64,000 bases of DNA from Marisa cornuarietis (GCA_004794655.1 SMMW01000614.1:3412501-3476500); one strand, 5' to 3'. Counted from the stretch's first letter, positions 20,270-33,661 are shown. The notes: generated by a model from the letters alone, not told the origin. Translations and numbers: made by a program.

Positions 20270-22216
20270 CAGGGCTGTGCTTAGGGCAGGCAGAAGAGGC
20301 ATCTGCCTATGGCCCCGCAATTTTGATTAATATGGTAACTAGGCTCCAGATTAATGACATATTGCATGCTCTATCTTTTAAACAGGATTTTAAAAAGTCA
20401 TATCTCCCCTTATTCCTTTCCCTGTAATTTTTGAGGAAGGAGAATAATATTGGTTGGGTTTGCTTAGGTGTTCAAAATCCATCCAAAAATAGTCAAGCTT
20501 TTGTTCACTCTCCAACAAACATGTAATCTGCACATATCGAGAAGAGCGAAGACATAAGTGACCAAAAAGGGGTGGGGGGACGGAATGCACGTGAAGAAAG
20601 AGATAAGGGTGAGTTTAGGAAAGGGTATAACGGGACCGAGAATGTAGAGCAAGGTGTCGGGGAGGAGGGCAGGAGGCCTAAGTGTTCATTCTTGTACCCT
20701 CTGCTCTGTTCTAACACTTCAAAATCACACGGCTCAGACGATCATAGAGTTGTACCCGCGGTTACCACATGTGCATATAGTGAACCTTGCTTGGCACTTC
20801 GTGGAGTCGTTGTTCAGATAAGCCTATTATTTTATTTCCCTTCCTGTCGTTAGATCAGTGATTTTCGAGTGCATTAGTATTGCCGAACATTTACGTGTTT
20901 TCTCTTTTTCCGTATTATATCAGACGTTTGATTGCCTTCAGAATCACTTTTGAGCAAAACAAAGCAAGACTCCAGGAAAGAAGATGACTAGAGACAGGAA
21001 CATTGGTCGCCATTATCCTAGCGGTAGCCAAAAACGTGCTTTGAAGTCCAAGAGACGGGAACAATGTGGAGCGATGGACAGGTACCTCGTCAAAAGCCGG
21101 CTTCTGAATCGCAGCAAGTTGTTGAACAGTTGCAAACAAAAAACTGTGAAATTAATCAAGAGAATGTGTTAAAGGCACACGTTCCACTTGCACTGGTCAC
21201 AGCGTCTGATGAATTTGTTGATCATCCCGATGGTGGGGAATCTGATCAAAGGCCTTCTAGTGAGACCATTCAAAGCTGTAGTGAATGTAATGACAATTCG
21301 TCTGCCCAAGATGATCTAAGGAATGTAAATATGACTATAAGTGACAGCGATTTCCATGATGGTGAACAACACCAATACTTTCTTGTGAATATAGAAGATC
21401 CTGCACTTTGGCCCGACTGCCTAAGCCTAAGCACTTCTGGTCGAGACTTCTTGGTAATGAAGATGTACTAACACACGAAGAAAGCCGAGATGTTGATGGA
21501 TACATGCTTGCCGAAGGAAATGGACGCATTGAAGTCCATTTTTCCAGATTCTTTGCATGGAAACTTTCGTGAGATGTTGACTTTCCTCTCCATTTAAGGA
21601 CGATTATTCGATTTTCCAAATTTATGGATTGCCTTAAGAATTGCCCTTACAATACCCGTGACAGTAGCATGAGAAGAACGAAGTTTCTCGAAGCTTTAGC
21701 TAATTAAAACGTACCTGCGACCAACGATGTGTTTGAGGAACTTGGCCATACTCTCAATTGAGAACAATGTTTCTCGGGAATTAGATTTCAGTGAACTTAT
21801 TGATGATTTTGCTTCAATGAAGGCCAGGAAAGTTCGCTTGTAAATATTGTTAGTGTTGAAAACTTACGTGTTATGTCGTATGTTTACGTGTTGCTAAGTT
21901 ATTTGGTTACTAAATCTGAATGTCTTTCGCACGTATGTAAGTGAAGTGTACAAACCCGTCGTCAACTCAACCACGACTGCAGACCCTAGGGTTCCTTCGT
22001 GGTAGCCTGTATTGACGAATGTTACAGATAAATGAATCGTAGGCTTATGTAGTAATGTGTATGCAGCGTGCTGTCAATGATAAAAGACGAAATGTGCCCG
22101 TGGAAAAAAAGTGTGTTTAGAACCCAAGTAAAACTTTGGCGATCGTGGCGTCGAGGGCCCCGCACGTGCCCTATGCCTCGGTCCCCGAGGGGAATAAGAA
22201 CGGGCCTGCTGCCCTG
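20270..22216 (+). mobile_element. Internally deleted hAT-type DNA transposon
   Basis: The element starts with CAGGGC at 20,270 and ends with GCCCTG at 22,216. The two ends share further GC-rich blocks in inverted order (GCCTATGGCCCCGC against GCATAGGGC..GCGGGGCC). Inside are two coding remnants. 20,984-21,471 (with a frameshift near 21,095) resembles the basic N-terminus of ZMYM/TTF-type hAT proteins and ends in DPALWPDCLS. 21,481-21,843 is a hAT C-terminal dimerisation domain: LWIALRIALTIPVTVA, ERSFSKL, LIKTYLR, IENNVSRELDFSELIDDFAS, interrupted by three stops. The catalytic core between them is missing. No 8-bp target duplication could be confirmed. Confidence 0.7.
21481..21843 (+). pseudogene. 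hAT transposase C-terminal dimerisation domain, broken
   Basis: One reading frame of 121 codons runs from KAEMLMDTCLPKEMD to KARKVRL and TAA at 21,841. It has three premature stops: after TFLSI, after IPVTVA and after SFSKL. The motifs ERSFSKL and (I/L)KTYLR are the hallmark of hAT family dimerisation regions. Upstream of it the catalytic domain is absent, so the product could not transpose by itself. Confidence 0.75.
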
Positions 22217-25200
22217 TACCCCCCAGATTAGTAGATAACTATAATGTATCCGCCATTCTGGTACTACCTCGATTTGTAATGACTTTAGACTTTAGAAATT
22301 TGGCCTACGCAAAGAGGACAGTCGAAAACACCTTTGATCAGCACGTTCCTATATTTTGGAGTACTGGTGTACCCGGATGTCGTTTGATGTCGTTACGACC
22401 TAGCTTAACAGTATGACATGCTGAGATCACAACAAGTCTCAATAAAAGTCATACCCACGGCACCTGTTCATATTTGCTTGCTCTATGCAAAACAAATTCA
22501 TTCCCCCCCCCCCCAAGCACCACAACCACACACACACACAGGCGTGCGCAAGGGTTGTGTAATTAATGAGATATCAGGGACGCTTCCCAAGTATCCACAT
22601 GCACAACATTATTAAAAACGTTGAAAGGAAAAGTGTGTAAAATAGAAGGGTTAACTGTTTCTCACTTATTCAAGATCCATACCATTACAACAGGATTTCT
22701 ACTCTCATTTTCTGATAATTTTTATACATTTTTGTTTACTGAATGACTGATAGTTGGTCACTCAGAGATCACTGCACTCAAAGTGCATTCTTAAAATATA
22801 CATGTACTCCACCTGGTAAGAGTCCATTTAAAAAAAATTACACTTTAGTGGCAACATTTAGTATACTGCCATATTTATCATCAACAAAAAACCTGTTTGT
22901 AGTGAGACAAAAAATGAAGTTTAAAAATACAAAGACACTCCAATCAACTCAAAATATTCTGAACAGTGTAAATTCTCTTTTCATAGAGCTATACCATTTG
23001 TGGCTACAGTGACGTTGTTAACTTTCTTTAAAAAGCACCACTTTCAATGTTTTTTCTCTGATAAATTATGTAGGTATCCTAATAAGGTGTGTAATCAATA
23101 ACTCCACCTTAACAGATCCCGCCCAAAAAAGAGCAATCATTTGTGCTTTGCCATTATTTACTGCACAAGCAGAATTTTCATACCCTGGCAAGTATAGGTT
23201 AACATGCTGCAGAAGATATTAGGCCCCTATTAACAAGTGCAGAAACGTCTGGCAAAATAGGCAAGACTATGTATGACACAGCATTCATATCAATTCCCCA
23301 TGTATGGGAAAGTTTGGGAGAAAGAGGCAGCAAAATATACTGAATCATGTGGTTATAGTAAATAAAAAAAGAAAGTGCAGCTCAAAGCTTTTAGGTTTGT
23401 GGGTTTTTAAAAAAACAACCGAAGATTCCGAATGCATAACGATGTGCTGAAGCCTTATAAATTGTGCCCAATCTTCCCAATGCAAGAAGAAATCAAATCA
23501 ATTTCAAGCAAACATAACTTAAAAATATACATTTCAGTAAACAAGATGATGAGAATATGGTACAAAGACAACATCATCCTCTAATCAACCTTTAAAGACT
23601 TTATGCAGTTTAGACATAAACTTAGCCATAAATCTAGACAACAAATCTTTATTGTAATGTTCATTCAGACGTGAAGTCAGTTGCATGGAAAAAAAACCAC
23701 AGGTAATATTTGAAGCTTTGTAGGTGTCACTTATCCTTATGCCATTTATTTTAAGATAGTAGATCTAATTCACAGAAACATGAGACATCTAAACCTATAT
23801 TACTGTACATTCAAATAATAACAAAATCAATCCTAATGCACTTCAAAATGGAATGCCTATGTAGCACACTCTTTTTTGTAGATCTTATTCTTACTTATCT
23901 TGGTGATTTGAAATACTAATTTTAGAATGGCAATGTTTGCTATCAGCACTGGCATTTTTTAAATTCGTTCAAGTGAAGGACCTGCTGTGTTCTTGAACTT
24001 GATTCTCTACAGAGTAACATCCCTTGAAATCTGTGTTTGTTTTAGCTAAAATCAAGTGGGATCAACTTTGGTAGACAATGAACTAACAGCATCACTGTAA
24101 ACATGCATGCTTATATATGCACCTGCATGTATACAAACTGAAGAAGTGGATCTAAATGTGACATTTCGCTTTATGCATTAACCATAAACTCATTTAAGGC
24201 TAAGAAAAGTTAAACATAAAATCAAGCTCAAAATTACTGGCAAGATAACAGAACATAAGGTATTTTAGGGTGAGAAAAACCAAACATAAATTAGCCTAAC
24301 TTCTAACTAAACTACAGACATCACTAATGTTAGAGCATCAAGCATATGCAAATAGTCTACTTTTGAAATGTCTTAATAAACTATTTCTTAGTCTCGTGAA
24401 CTCAAAACTATGTTTATCCAAGGCTTGTATCTTGTAAATGCTACTTTACAATAATTCACTCATTTGATAATTTTGCACTTGGATTTTCTGTAACATTTAC
24501 CACCTGCATCTTTCCCAACAGATATGCTTATTATAATTGAAAATAAGAGACCGTGTTCCAACAACAAATGTTATCACAGATCTTACATTTATAAACAATA
24601 CAGAAACTGGAATGAATGTATTACTTTAAAAAAAATCCTCTGAAAGGCAACACAAGTACACAATCTACTGAAATGTTGCCTCAGTTCCTATGTTAACCAC
24701 TGGCAACTTTGGTAACTTCCCATGGTATCTTTGGCACTTTTCAGCAAGTTAGGCATCAAGGGGTCTACTGCTAATCAACCATTTTGCATTTTGTAATAAA
24801 AAAATAAAGGCAACCTTAATCATTTACAAAGAGAGTGGACATCTTATTAATTTCATATCTCCCTATTGTACAAAATTTCTGTATAATGGTGGAATCAAAT
24901 GGCAACCATCTTTGTTTCTTGACCAAAAAACATTTATAAAAACTGTCAGGACTGCTTATATAAGCAGCAATCATCATTCAAGCCTTGTCCTTTCATATCA
25001 CACCTTTCAACTGTTGAATGTGATAAACTACTTTCAACCAGTAACATTGAATTTTGAAACTTTACGCCGATTGAAAGCTCATTTGAGCCAATTCCATTTT
25101 ACCTGAAGTGCACTGCCCTGATGTTGCAAAAATTAATATCTGATTAAAATGGTTAATTTTGTATTAAATTATGAAAAAATCAGAAGTACTGAAAGCATAA

Positions 25201-27407
25201 GTAAATCTTGTATTGTCAAGTAATTTTAAGTCCTTAAGATTTTAGAAACCAGGCCCTCAAATACTAAATCACCTCAGGTTCGGAGTTTTTACCACTGAGA
25301 TAATCAAATGTGAAAAAGTAGAGGGCTATTTGTGTGTTTGGAGTGGGTGAGTATGTGGGTCTTTCAAGTTCATGATCTCTTGCTCAGCTGCCACGCATAT
25401 GTGATCTTCAACTTTGTGTTCAAGTGAACAGTACTGAATTAAGTGGGGTTTTTTTTTCAATGCATATCAGGTCTCATAAGAACAACTGTGTCAGCATTTG
25501 ATTAAAACATACTGGTCAAATCATATTTTCATTATTTTTTATATCAATATTGAAATACAACAACCATCTTCCATCAGCAGAGCAGCATACAGCTTCCCAT
25601 GTTGATAAGTGCATTAAAACAAAAATACCACATTTAGTACATAGCATATAAACAAATATATACACACATAAACAGATTGGTATGTTACAGCTTACATTAA
25701 ACATTCCTCAAACTGTTCACTTACATGTTCATCCAACAGCCCAGACTTTACATACCATATAACTTTAAAGTTTAGATTCTTTTGGTAATCAGGCCATTAT
25801 GTGTGCCAATGGTTTATACACATCAAAGAAAAGGTGTTGCAAAAGCTGGAAAAAACTGGACTGCAAAGAAGAGGTAGAAACAGTGGTTGTTCAACTGGAA
25901 CAAATGTCTAGGAATATGAAAACTCAAGATACGGATTGCACTAACAATCATGAAGAATTCACTAATCAGCAATAAGTGTTGTCCTGGTATCAACAATACA
26001 CAAAAATCTGTTAATTACTCATGTTCATGCGTTGTCTGTTAAAAAGAAATGAAATTTTGTACATATGGTACAAAATGTATGTGGCACCTTGCTGCAAAGA
26101 AGGGGGTGCAATTCATGGAGTTACAAAGTGTACAAAACTTCTGAAATAGAAGGTAAAAACTTCCACTTCTAACCTTCGCCTCTTTTTTGTTTGTGTTTCC
26201 ATTTCTCTCTCTCTCTCATGCGCAAGCACACACACACCATTCAGGACCAGAAAATTGCAACCTGACAGTATAGATATAAATGGGGTAACATAAAATCAAT
26301 ACACCAATCTTTAAACAAAGCAAGCATTAAATTCTTGCTGTCATCTTTTTCTCAATGCTACCATTCTACACTGATGTATCATAACATCTGTACTGTATCA
26401 ATTTTTTTTAATACACTTATATTTGAACAGTTCAAAATCTGCATTTACTTCTATATGAAAGTTTGTTCTTAGTTCAATAAAATAATAAACAATTTTAAAA
26501 ACTTTATACTTTTATCTTTATTTAATGTTGGACAAATATTCATTTTGCTTGTTATATGTCATGCTAAAATACCATAGATGCAGTGGTACAACAAAAATAT
26601 TTCTTAAGATTTTGTTACCATAATAAGACCCTTCCATCTATACCTCTTTTTAATCTAAGTCATACACTCCTTTTTAATTTACATCGTCATATACCTCTTT
26701 TTAATATAAACTGTCAATGCTACTATAATATTGGGCTAAAGTGCTTTTTACACCAGTACTCTTTTCTCTCCTAAAAAATAAAAATATAATGCCCTAATGA
26801 TCATTCACACTTGCATCCGTCCCTTCCAAACCAACAAAGAATGCACACGTTTATGACCATGCACACACAAACATTGTTTAAATACAATTGCATGGATGTG
26901 ACTGGACTAGTGGTGGTTTAGCAAGAAAATAATAGTAAACAATGGGTATCACACAATATCTCATTTCGATGTCAGTTTTCACAATGTTGTCATCGGCTTC
27001 AAAGAACAAAGGAGAACCAACATTGGCAGTGAAAGTCTTTATATGGTTTTGTGCTTACAAGATTGACTGTTTGGTTGCCCACTCAAACTACCAACGCACA
27101 TCTACATATATTGATAAATCACGCATTAATTATCAAGTCTTGATCACAACGTCAATCTGCTTCTCTGATAACCCGAAATGGATGTGGTCTTCTAACTCGT
27201 TTTCCATATTCAACTATCACAGTGCTTTCGATTTTCTTCTCTCCTTCAACTATGTAAACACACAATTATGTAGGGTTGGAAAACGCAAGAGAAACCAGGC
27301 GACTCAAATGGCATTCGGACGCAAGGAATAAGTTCTTACATTGGAAAATCGTGCAGTGTCCACACGAAGTCAGCAATGAAAAGTTTCGTACGTTATAACG
27401 AAACATC
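22217..27407 (-). other. AT-rich tract without genes, possibly partly the BLCAP 3' UTR
   Basis: About 5 kb of uniform AT-rich sequence with few simple repeats (a C-run and CA-run at 22,503-22,545) and no coding signal on either strand. It lies downstream of BLCAP on the - strand. Candidate - strand poly(A) signals (TTTATT read on +) occur, for example near 26,517. Which one is used cannot be told from sequence. Confidence 0.35.
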
Positions 27408-27659
27408 TTAACCGACGTCACAGTCCGCACCTTCACATTCATCTTCTGTACAGTGCCATAAAATGCAGTTTCCGACACAGTTGTAACATATCAGAAACAC
27501 TGCAGCTAGGAATACAACGCTGCAAATTGTACAGGGTTTACGCACAAGAAAGAATCCAGTCAAGTACAAGATGATAAACATAGCATGGTTGTAGATAAAA
27601 GCCGGGTTCATCGGTTTAGGCATGAGTAGAACAGGAATAAGCCACTGTAGGCAATACAT
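27408..27659 (-). CDS. BLCAP: Bladder cancer-associated protein homologue (BLCAP/Bc10)
   Basis: A single uninterrupted frame of 83 residues (vertebrate protein 87) starts [20 protein letters not shown] and continues with [19 protein letters not shown] and [15 protein letters not shown], nearly identical to the conserved BLCAP core. It is a small membrane protein with two hydrophobic segments (about residues 20-38 and 45-64) flanking the RKPCTIC motif; its role is reported as growth/apoptosis control, mechanism unclear. Vertebrate BLCAP coding sequence is also intronless. The C-terminus is acidic and unlike vertebrates ([13 protein letters not shown]). Stop TAA at 27,408-27,410. The upstream (right) GC-richer area at 27,920-28,040 may be its promoter. 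Confidence 0.93.
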   Translation of the reverse strand: MYCLQWLIPVLLMPKPMNPAFIYNHAMFIILYLTGFFLVRKPCTICSVVFLAAVFLICYNCVGNCILWHCTEDECEGADCDVG

Positions 27660-30600
27660 TTTTCGATGACGTCCCGTATTCAGTAAAGTCTTCTCAAAAT
27701 TTGATCCATTTTACACCATGTCGTTTCGCTACGCTGCGTAATTGCCATTAGCGGAAGTGTGATCAGAAAAAGCTAGCCTCGCATCGAATACCATGCCATC
27801 GAGCAAAACGATGCAGTGATGACAAAAATTTTTAAACATACCGACTTTTCTTATAATAGCTTTAATCAAATTGTTTTTATTGCAAAATTGCTTAAAATAA
27901 TGATGAAAAGAGGAGGAGGAGGAAAGACAAGCAGACAAAATGAGTGGTCGTGCAGCCTCTCCGGTGCAGCTTTTCCAAAGAGACTTGGGCAACGCTTGCA
28001 ATACGAACGTGCTCGAACTAAGCACTGGATTCAGTAAACAGCGAACTGTATACGTACATACAACGTATCAGAGGACACACCACACGGCTTTAGTTAGGTT
28101 TATTTCAATTTACCTTCGTGCAATCGATGAAAAATGAATGTAAAGTGAAATGCTGTTACTATAGCTTGAGCCAGAGAATCGTCTGAATGCCTATTACAAA
28201 ACAAAAAAACAACAACAAAAATCGATAAAACAAACGGTGTGTGCGTCTTATGTTTGCATCAATGCTTGCTTCTGAAATAGATTCTGTTAGTATATTTATA
28301 TTTCAGTATGCAACATACGCACATCCTCCAAAAGAAAACAGCTCAAAAATTGATGTAGGGTCACCATTCAGTTTTGTATGCTGTCTGTATACCTTGGAGT
28401 ACGTTTGCTGAGTGCACATTATCTCAGTACTGTTACATTGACCAATATTTGCTTGGTTTTTTTTCACCTATCTCCAAGCATTTGTTTCAGTCAGATCTAT
28501 ATCCATTTTTTTAAGTTTGCAAAATTTATATGTTAACCTTTGATATAAAGCATTATTACACATCCACACATAGTTGTCCATAACACAAATATCTTCACAA
28601 GCTTCTAATCCATTATCTTAAAAAATAATCTTACTACACCTCACTCTCTCTCTCTCTCTCTCTCTCTCAAACACAGTGAGAAGTTTTTCATGATCTTTTT
28701 ACCAGTGTTCATCAGTTGATTGTGTTTTATTAATGACTTTAGTTCAGAAGTCGCATGTTTATAAAAATACAATTTTTGTGACCAACTGTTATTGCTTTTA
28801 TCTGACTTTTTGCAGAAGTCACGTTCAAAAATATAAATAGTGCATTTTGAGAGAGCATCTTTGTCCACCAAGGTACATGTTGATTGATTGCTCTTAAAGG
28901 TCAAGTCGATTGCTGAGCAAAAATCGCTGGAAACAGCACAAAGTATCACAAAAACATTCCAGTGGTATTTTATGACAAAGAGGCATGATAGATTTTACAT
29001 TAATATTTTTCTCTTAAGCACACCTGGATTTGTCGAGAAAACAGGAAGTGACGAAACGAACGTATTTCTAAAAATAGCCCCATCTGCACAAGTTGAAGTC
29101 GAAGAGAAAAGATGCAATCCTCGGTAAAAGAAAACTGACCAGGACACATTGTGCTGATGCTGAATGTTCTCTTCGACACTCAGATGGAGTTAGTTTGTAC
29201 TCATGAAGGAAATCCTAAAGATAATGGACCAAACGCCAGTGGATTCACTTTGTTTAAACATGCCGTGCAAACTTCGTCCCCACACCGTACTCAAGAATTT
29301 GCTCTAAACATTTCAAAATTGATTGTTATCCAGTCACTTATACAGTACAAGCAAGTCTTGAACTTTCGGTAAAACAAAGAAATCTTATTCCTACAGCAGT
29401 GCTTACTATACAAAAGCACGAGATGTTAAAACCAACTACGACTGCTGGTTAGGTAGATCAAGCACCAGATATACAACATCGACGATTTCTACACCATCTG
29501 GTCTACAAGTAACATCGTGTGACAGTCACAAACACATCATCATCAGTCGTATCTTTATCCAGCATAATGCTCAAAACAACTGACAGTGTGAGGGCACCAT
29601 TAATGTGCATGATCGAAACAGATTAAAAAAGGGTTGAGGATGATAAACATATTATAAGGAGCTTAAACAGGAACACGTGCGAGTATCATAACTAGAAAAT
29701 TTTGCATGCAGCTAAATGGGGAAGAAATAAGTTTTTACATCAATAAACATGTTTCAAACTATCATTATATTTTTAATTGTAAAAAAATCCTTATCAGCAG
29801 TCAGTTGTAACTATTGTTGCCCATTAAATTTTGAACTGATTGACTTACCAGTCTGTTGAATGAATTCAGTTTGGACCACTTAATTATTTTTTTATAACTT
29901 CATTCGAAGCTTCTGAATAAAGTTCCAATCTGTAGGGCTGTATTCAGTTGTTTCATTTTTTGGGCAAAAAAAATCGCTTCTTGAACACGACAACCTGAGC
30001 GATGTTTCTTCATTTGACTTGAAGACATGCACACTCGCTGTTACAAATACTTCGAACGCGTAAGAGAACCTTCAGTACAGGAGAGTAATTTCCCCCCTTC
30101 CCCCCCCCCCCGCTTTCCTAGTTGCAAGTGAGAATGCCAATGTTTGAAGGCTTATATATTTAAAATTAAGGATCGTTATGTACTCATATTTTGGGAATTA
30201 TTATTTTAAAACGAACATAAAGAAATCATAAAGCTTCTAAATATAGAAGATCATAAAGATCATAAAGAAATCATAAAGAAATCATAAAGAAATAATGTTG
30301 CGTTTTCGTGGACCTTTAACTGGAGAGTATAGTCAAGCCTAACAATGGCAGAATGAGCATGACCAACCAAAAGCGAAGACAATAAAGAAAAGCATTATGA
30401 ATTGGTTTTAGCTGCTTTATTTAAACATTTAAATAAAGGAACTTGAATATATAGGTGCTTGAAGTCATTGTTGCTGGAATGACAGAAGACTGCATGATTG
30501 ATGTCCGTAGCACGATCTGTCTCAGGACCTAATTTTGGTGGATTTTAGCAAGTCTTAATTGGGAAGTTTTACTGTTGGTCATATATGAAATCACATGCTG

Positions 30601-31170
30601 GTGGATGACTATTCAGAAAATTTTAATCTTAAAAACAACAGCAAATTGTATGTATAACTATATAAAATAAGTATAACTTTATCAACAATCTGTAACATTT
30701 AAAAAGACATGAGCTCAAATTTTCTCTGACAGAAACATATATGATCAGAATAGTAATGCTACCTTCAGAAAACAAAAAAATTAATGAATTAGTAGTAATA
30801 TTAACAGTTTTTATGTAAAAACAGTATGAAAATTTTTTTAAAAGGTACCAAAAATACTGACATATTAATTTGTAAAGTTATGACTGGATTATCAAGCTGA
30901 AACTCTAAAAAAATTATTAGCAGCATAAAGTGCCACTGATGTATCTCTCATTATCTTTGCTCTTAATTACATTCGTCTCCCACAATTTACCCATGTGCTA
31001 CATAATTATAAAAAAAATGTTCTCTGTATTCCCTATCTTACTTGTTGGGTACATACAGGTTCAAGAATTCTAGACTTTCTTCCCAACCCCTTTTAACATT
31101 TCCCAGAAAACTACTTAAACCAATGGAACTTAAAAACACTAATGATATTTGCCCAACAGCTCTGGAGTAA
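27660..31170. other. Intergenic AT-rich DNA, no certain gene
   Basis: An open frame starting at ATG 27,940 (+) sits in the probable BLCAP promoter area but has no recognisable downstream exon. A (CT)n run lies at 28,643-28,670, an 11-bp tandem repeat (AAAGAAATCAT-like) at 30,247-30,294 and a C-run at 30,101-30,112. Nothing else stands out. Confidence 0.4.
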
Positions 31171-31175
31171 GTGAA

Positions 31176-31625
31176 CTACAAACTGTTCATCTTCGTGCTA
31201 GTTGCACATAAGGCCTCAACCAGAGCCCGCCACTGATGTCGATCGGCTGAAACTCGCTCCAGGCGACCCCATGTCCAGCCCTTTCCTTTCATCTCCCTTT
31301 CCACTGTTCTTCTCCAGGTTTCCTTTGGGCGACCTCGTTTTCTTCGGCAGTCTGGAGTCCATCGTAGGGCGATTCTGGAGAGGTCTGCTGTCTGCTGGCG
31401 AAGCATATATGTCCAATCCATCGCCAACGCCTTCGCTCGTTGAACCAGCGTGGTGATGGACTCGGTTTCAGTTCTTCGGTGGAGTTCTTCATAGGTGATG
31501 GTGTTTGGCCAAAAGATGTTAAGTATGCGCCTGAGGCATCTGTTTTGGAAGACGTCAAGTCTGTTACCGATGTTTTTGTTCATCTTCCATGCTTCTGATC
31601 CATTGAACTCTGTGCAGTACATCAT
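31176..31625 (-). mobile_element. LINE (non-LTR retrotransposon) 3' coding end, 5'-truncated
   Basis: On the - strand a 149-codon frame carries the typical C-terminus of a LINE ORF2: GSEAWKMNKNIGNRLDVFQN, CLRRILNIFWPNTITYEELH, RTETESITTLVQR, then RIALRWTPDCRRKRGRPKETW, RTVEREMKGKGW and DRHQWRALVEALC. The middle segment expected as RRRWRWIGH is in another frame here (31,289-31,558 frame). Two compensating indels therefore restored the reading frame. The reverse transcriptase proper is missing through 5' truncation. Dead copy. Confidence 0.85.
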
Positions 31626-31629
31626 AATC

Positions 31630-33300
31630 TCAACTCACAACAGGTTTTTTATTCAGCAGATGTAGTTTAAAATATTCAAAATAACTGAACTACCCAGCCT
31701 GCAAGCGAAGCGGTGAGAACATGGGGCCGTTGTGCTTGAGCTGCATCGAGGCGGGCTAGGTGTGGCTCAATGGTAAAGTGAAGAATGCCCGCTGGGTCTT
31801 ATAATGACCCGTATGTGTAGCTTGCCCTTACCATGCCCGCTGCCACGCCTCACTTCGCTGGCGTTTGTCGCACGGCACTTAAATCCCGCAGTTTGCCCGA
31901 GTGTAACTGGTACACGGGACTTCACCCGTACTTTTCGCTTCGACCTTCGAACAGAGAGCATTTGGACGTTGATCTCGAAGCGAACATATCGCCTGTCTCT
32001 GAAGTGAGTTTGAAAGTTAAGGGAATGATGCCCTAAAACAACTGTTATATATTATATATAGTCAAATAATTTTTGATCGTATTGAAATATTGTAGATCCC
32101 TTTGTATAATATTTAACTTTTTAAACAGTAGCTGTCCTTTACCCTCGCACATGGTATTTCCGCTTGTAACAGTCCACTCGCTTTTGCTTGACGCTGTCTT
32201 GTACGTGTGCTCCAAGAATTCACCTTAAGAATTCCCTCTTTTAGTTTTTGTCTGTTCCATTCCATTGTCAAAGTGTCACAAAGTATCTTTTGTTTTATAA
32301 TTTTCAACAAGAATTTTTTTCACATGCATATTATTGCATATATAGTCATTCGTATAACAATACATTTTTATAATGTAGCAAATACGCTCTCTTTTGCATG
32401 GTGTTTGATCTGTTCGTGCTCCAGGGATTTATCGCATTGAAAATTCACTCGATGAGTTTCTCTTTTCATGTTCATTTATTGACGATTTACGTAATTTATA
32501 TATAAATATATTATCGTAAGTGTAGTTAATTTTTAAACAGGTTCCTTTGCATAAATTAATTTCTTACCTGCATTTGCATTTGAGAATAGCATGGCGTTTT
32601 ACTCCAACTCAACAAAAAGGAGAAGAATTTTAGCGAGAGTTAGAGAGCATTTAGAATATGCTAGAATGTCATGCGAGGAATTACGTACAGAATCGACAAA
32701 CAGCAGATTCCCAGACATACAAGAAGAAGCTCATGACTTTAAAGATAGATGCAGGCTTTTGTAACTTTGGAGAAGTAATGGAAATGATGGGAACATCTTT
32801 GAAAACAAATTAAATTAATAAGTAGGTCTGTTATATATATATTACCATGAAGTTTCATAGCAGACCTTGCAATCATGCAGTAACTGCTAATGCAATCTAA
32901 TAAGCTATAACACCATTTTTTTAAATTACTAGATTTTTAGGTACTGCGTTCTGTAAGTAGTTCTTTTATGTTTTCTTCTATCTGAATCCTTTCTATTTAG
33001 TTTTGTATATCTTCCAACAAACTAGACAAAAATAGATATAGTTGCGTTTCATAGGGGTGAAAGATATCTATTCAACTTTTACTGCGCTAATAGTCACACA
33101 GAGCTGACGTAAGTGATCATTATTTTGAAAAATCTTTTGAAAGAAGAAGGAGTCTGTATTCCTTGAATCGCCAGTGCTTATCATGCAGTAACTACAAGTA
33201 GACTACTGTGACACTATAGTGTGACTTAATTTTTAGTAAGTCGTGTGGATTTATTAGCCAGCAAAAAGCCATCACTTTACGTAGATCGTTCCGCAGAATA
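31630..33300. other. Intergenic DNA with a GC-richer island and a short ORF
   Basis: 31,690-32,010 is GC-richer than its surroundings and may be a repeat fragment; a weak A-box-like GTGGCTCAATGG at 31,760 has no good B-box. A 57-codon frame at 32,591-32,764 (+) starts MAFYSNSTKRRRILARVREH and is basic; no family recognised. The rest is AT-rich. Confidence 0.35.
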
Positions 33301-33359
33301 TGGACCACGTATTTTTTGCCGAAACGTCTTGTGAAAACAGCTTTTAAATAATCAAAAAT

Positions 33360-33661
33360 ACGATGTTTTTACAATGCTAACACGTACGCGACCGCTCGTG
33401 TTTGTTTACTCCCTGCATGGTAAGGGCAAGTCACTCTCGCTTATTTCTTTTTGTGGTTCCAACCAAACAACACGTGCGGTGTGTGAACTTAGTTTGCTGT
33501 ACAGCATTTTTATTTAGCCTGTCTTCTTGACGTTGTGCTTTGGAAAAGATACTGTATGATACTCAATATACCCAAATTTCGCTCATGAGAATCAAACGCT
33601 TTTAATAATCGACACATATATCTCAGTTTTTGTTGTTGATTTACTCAAAGATCAGCGCAAC
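33360..33661 (+). promoter_or_regulatory. Possible CAD promoter and 5' non-coding exon with E-box
   Basis: This stretch is richer in CpG than its surroundings and contains a perfect E-box CACGTG at 33,471-33,476. It ends at a strong donor, GTAAGT at 33,662. The first CAD coding exon begins after an acceptor (AG at 34,946-34,947), only six bases before the ATG, so an upstream non-coding exon is required. This is the best candidate I see. Mammalian CAD is driven by a Myc-bound E-box, which makes the motif suggestive. Confidence 0.35.

Noticed and set aside
27940..28137. Divergent gene starting MSGRAASPVQLF opposite BLCAP
   Set aside because: A possible donor exists at about 28,034, but no second exon could be joined; kept only as a note in the intergenic entry.
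30247..30294. CRISPR-like array
   Set aside because: An 11-bp continuous tandem repeat without spacers, in a eukaryotic genome.
31690..32010. tRNA-derived SINE or protein-coding exon
   Set aside because: A-box-like sequence without a convincing B-box; the open frames have no family similarity I can recognise.
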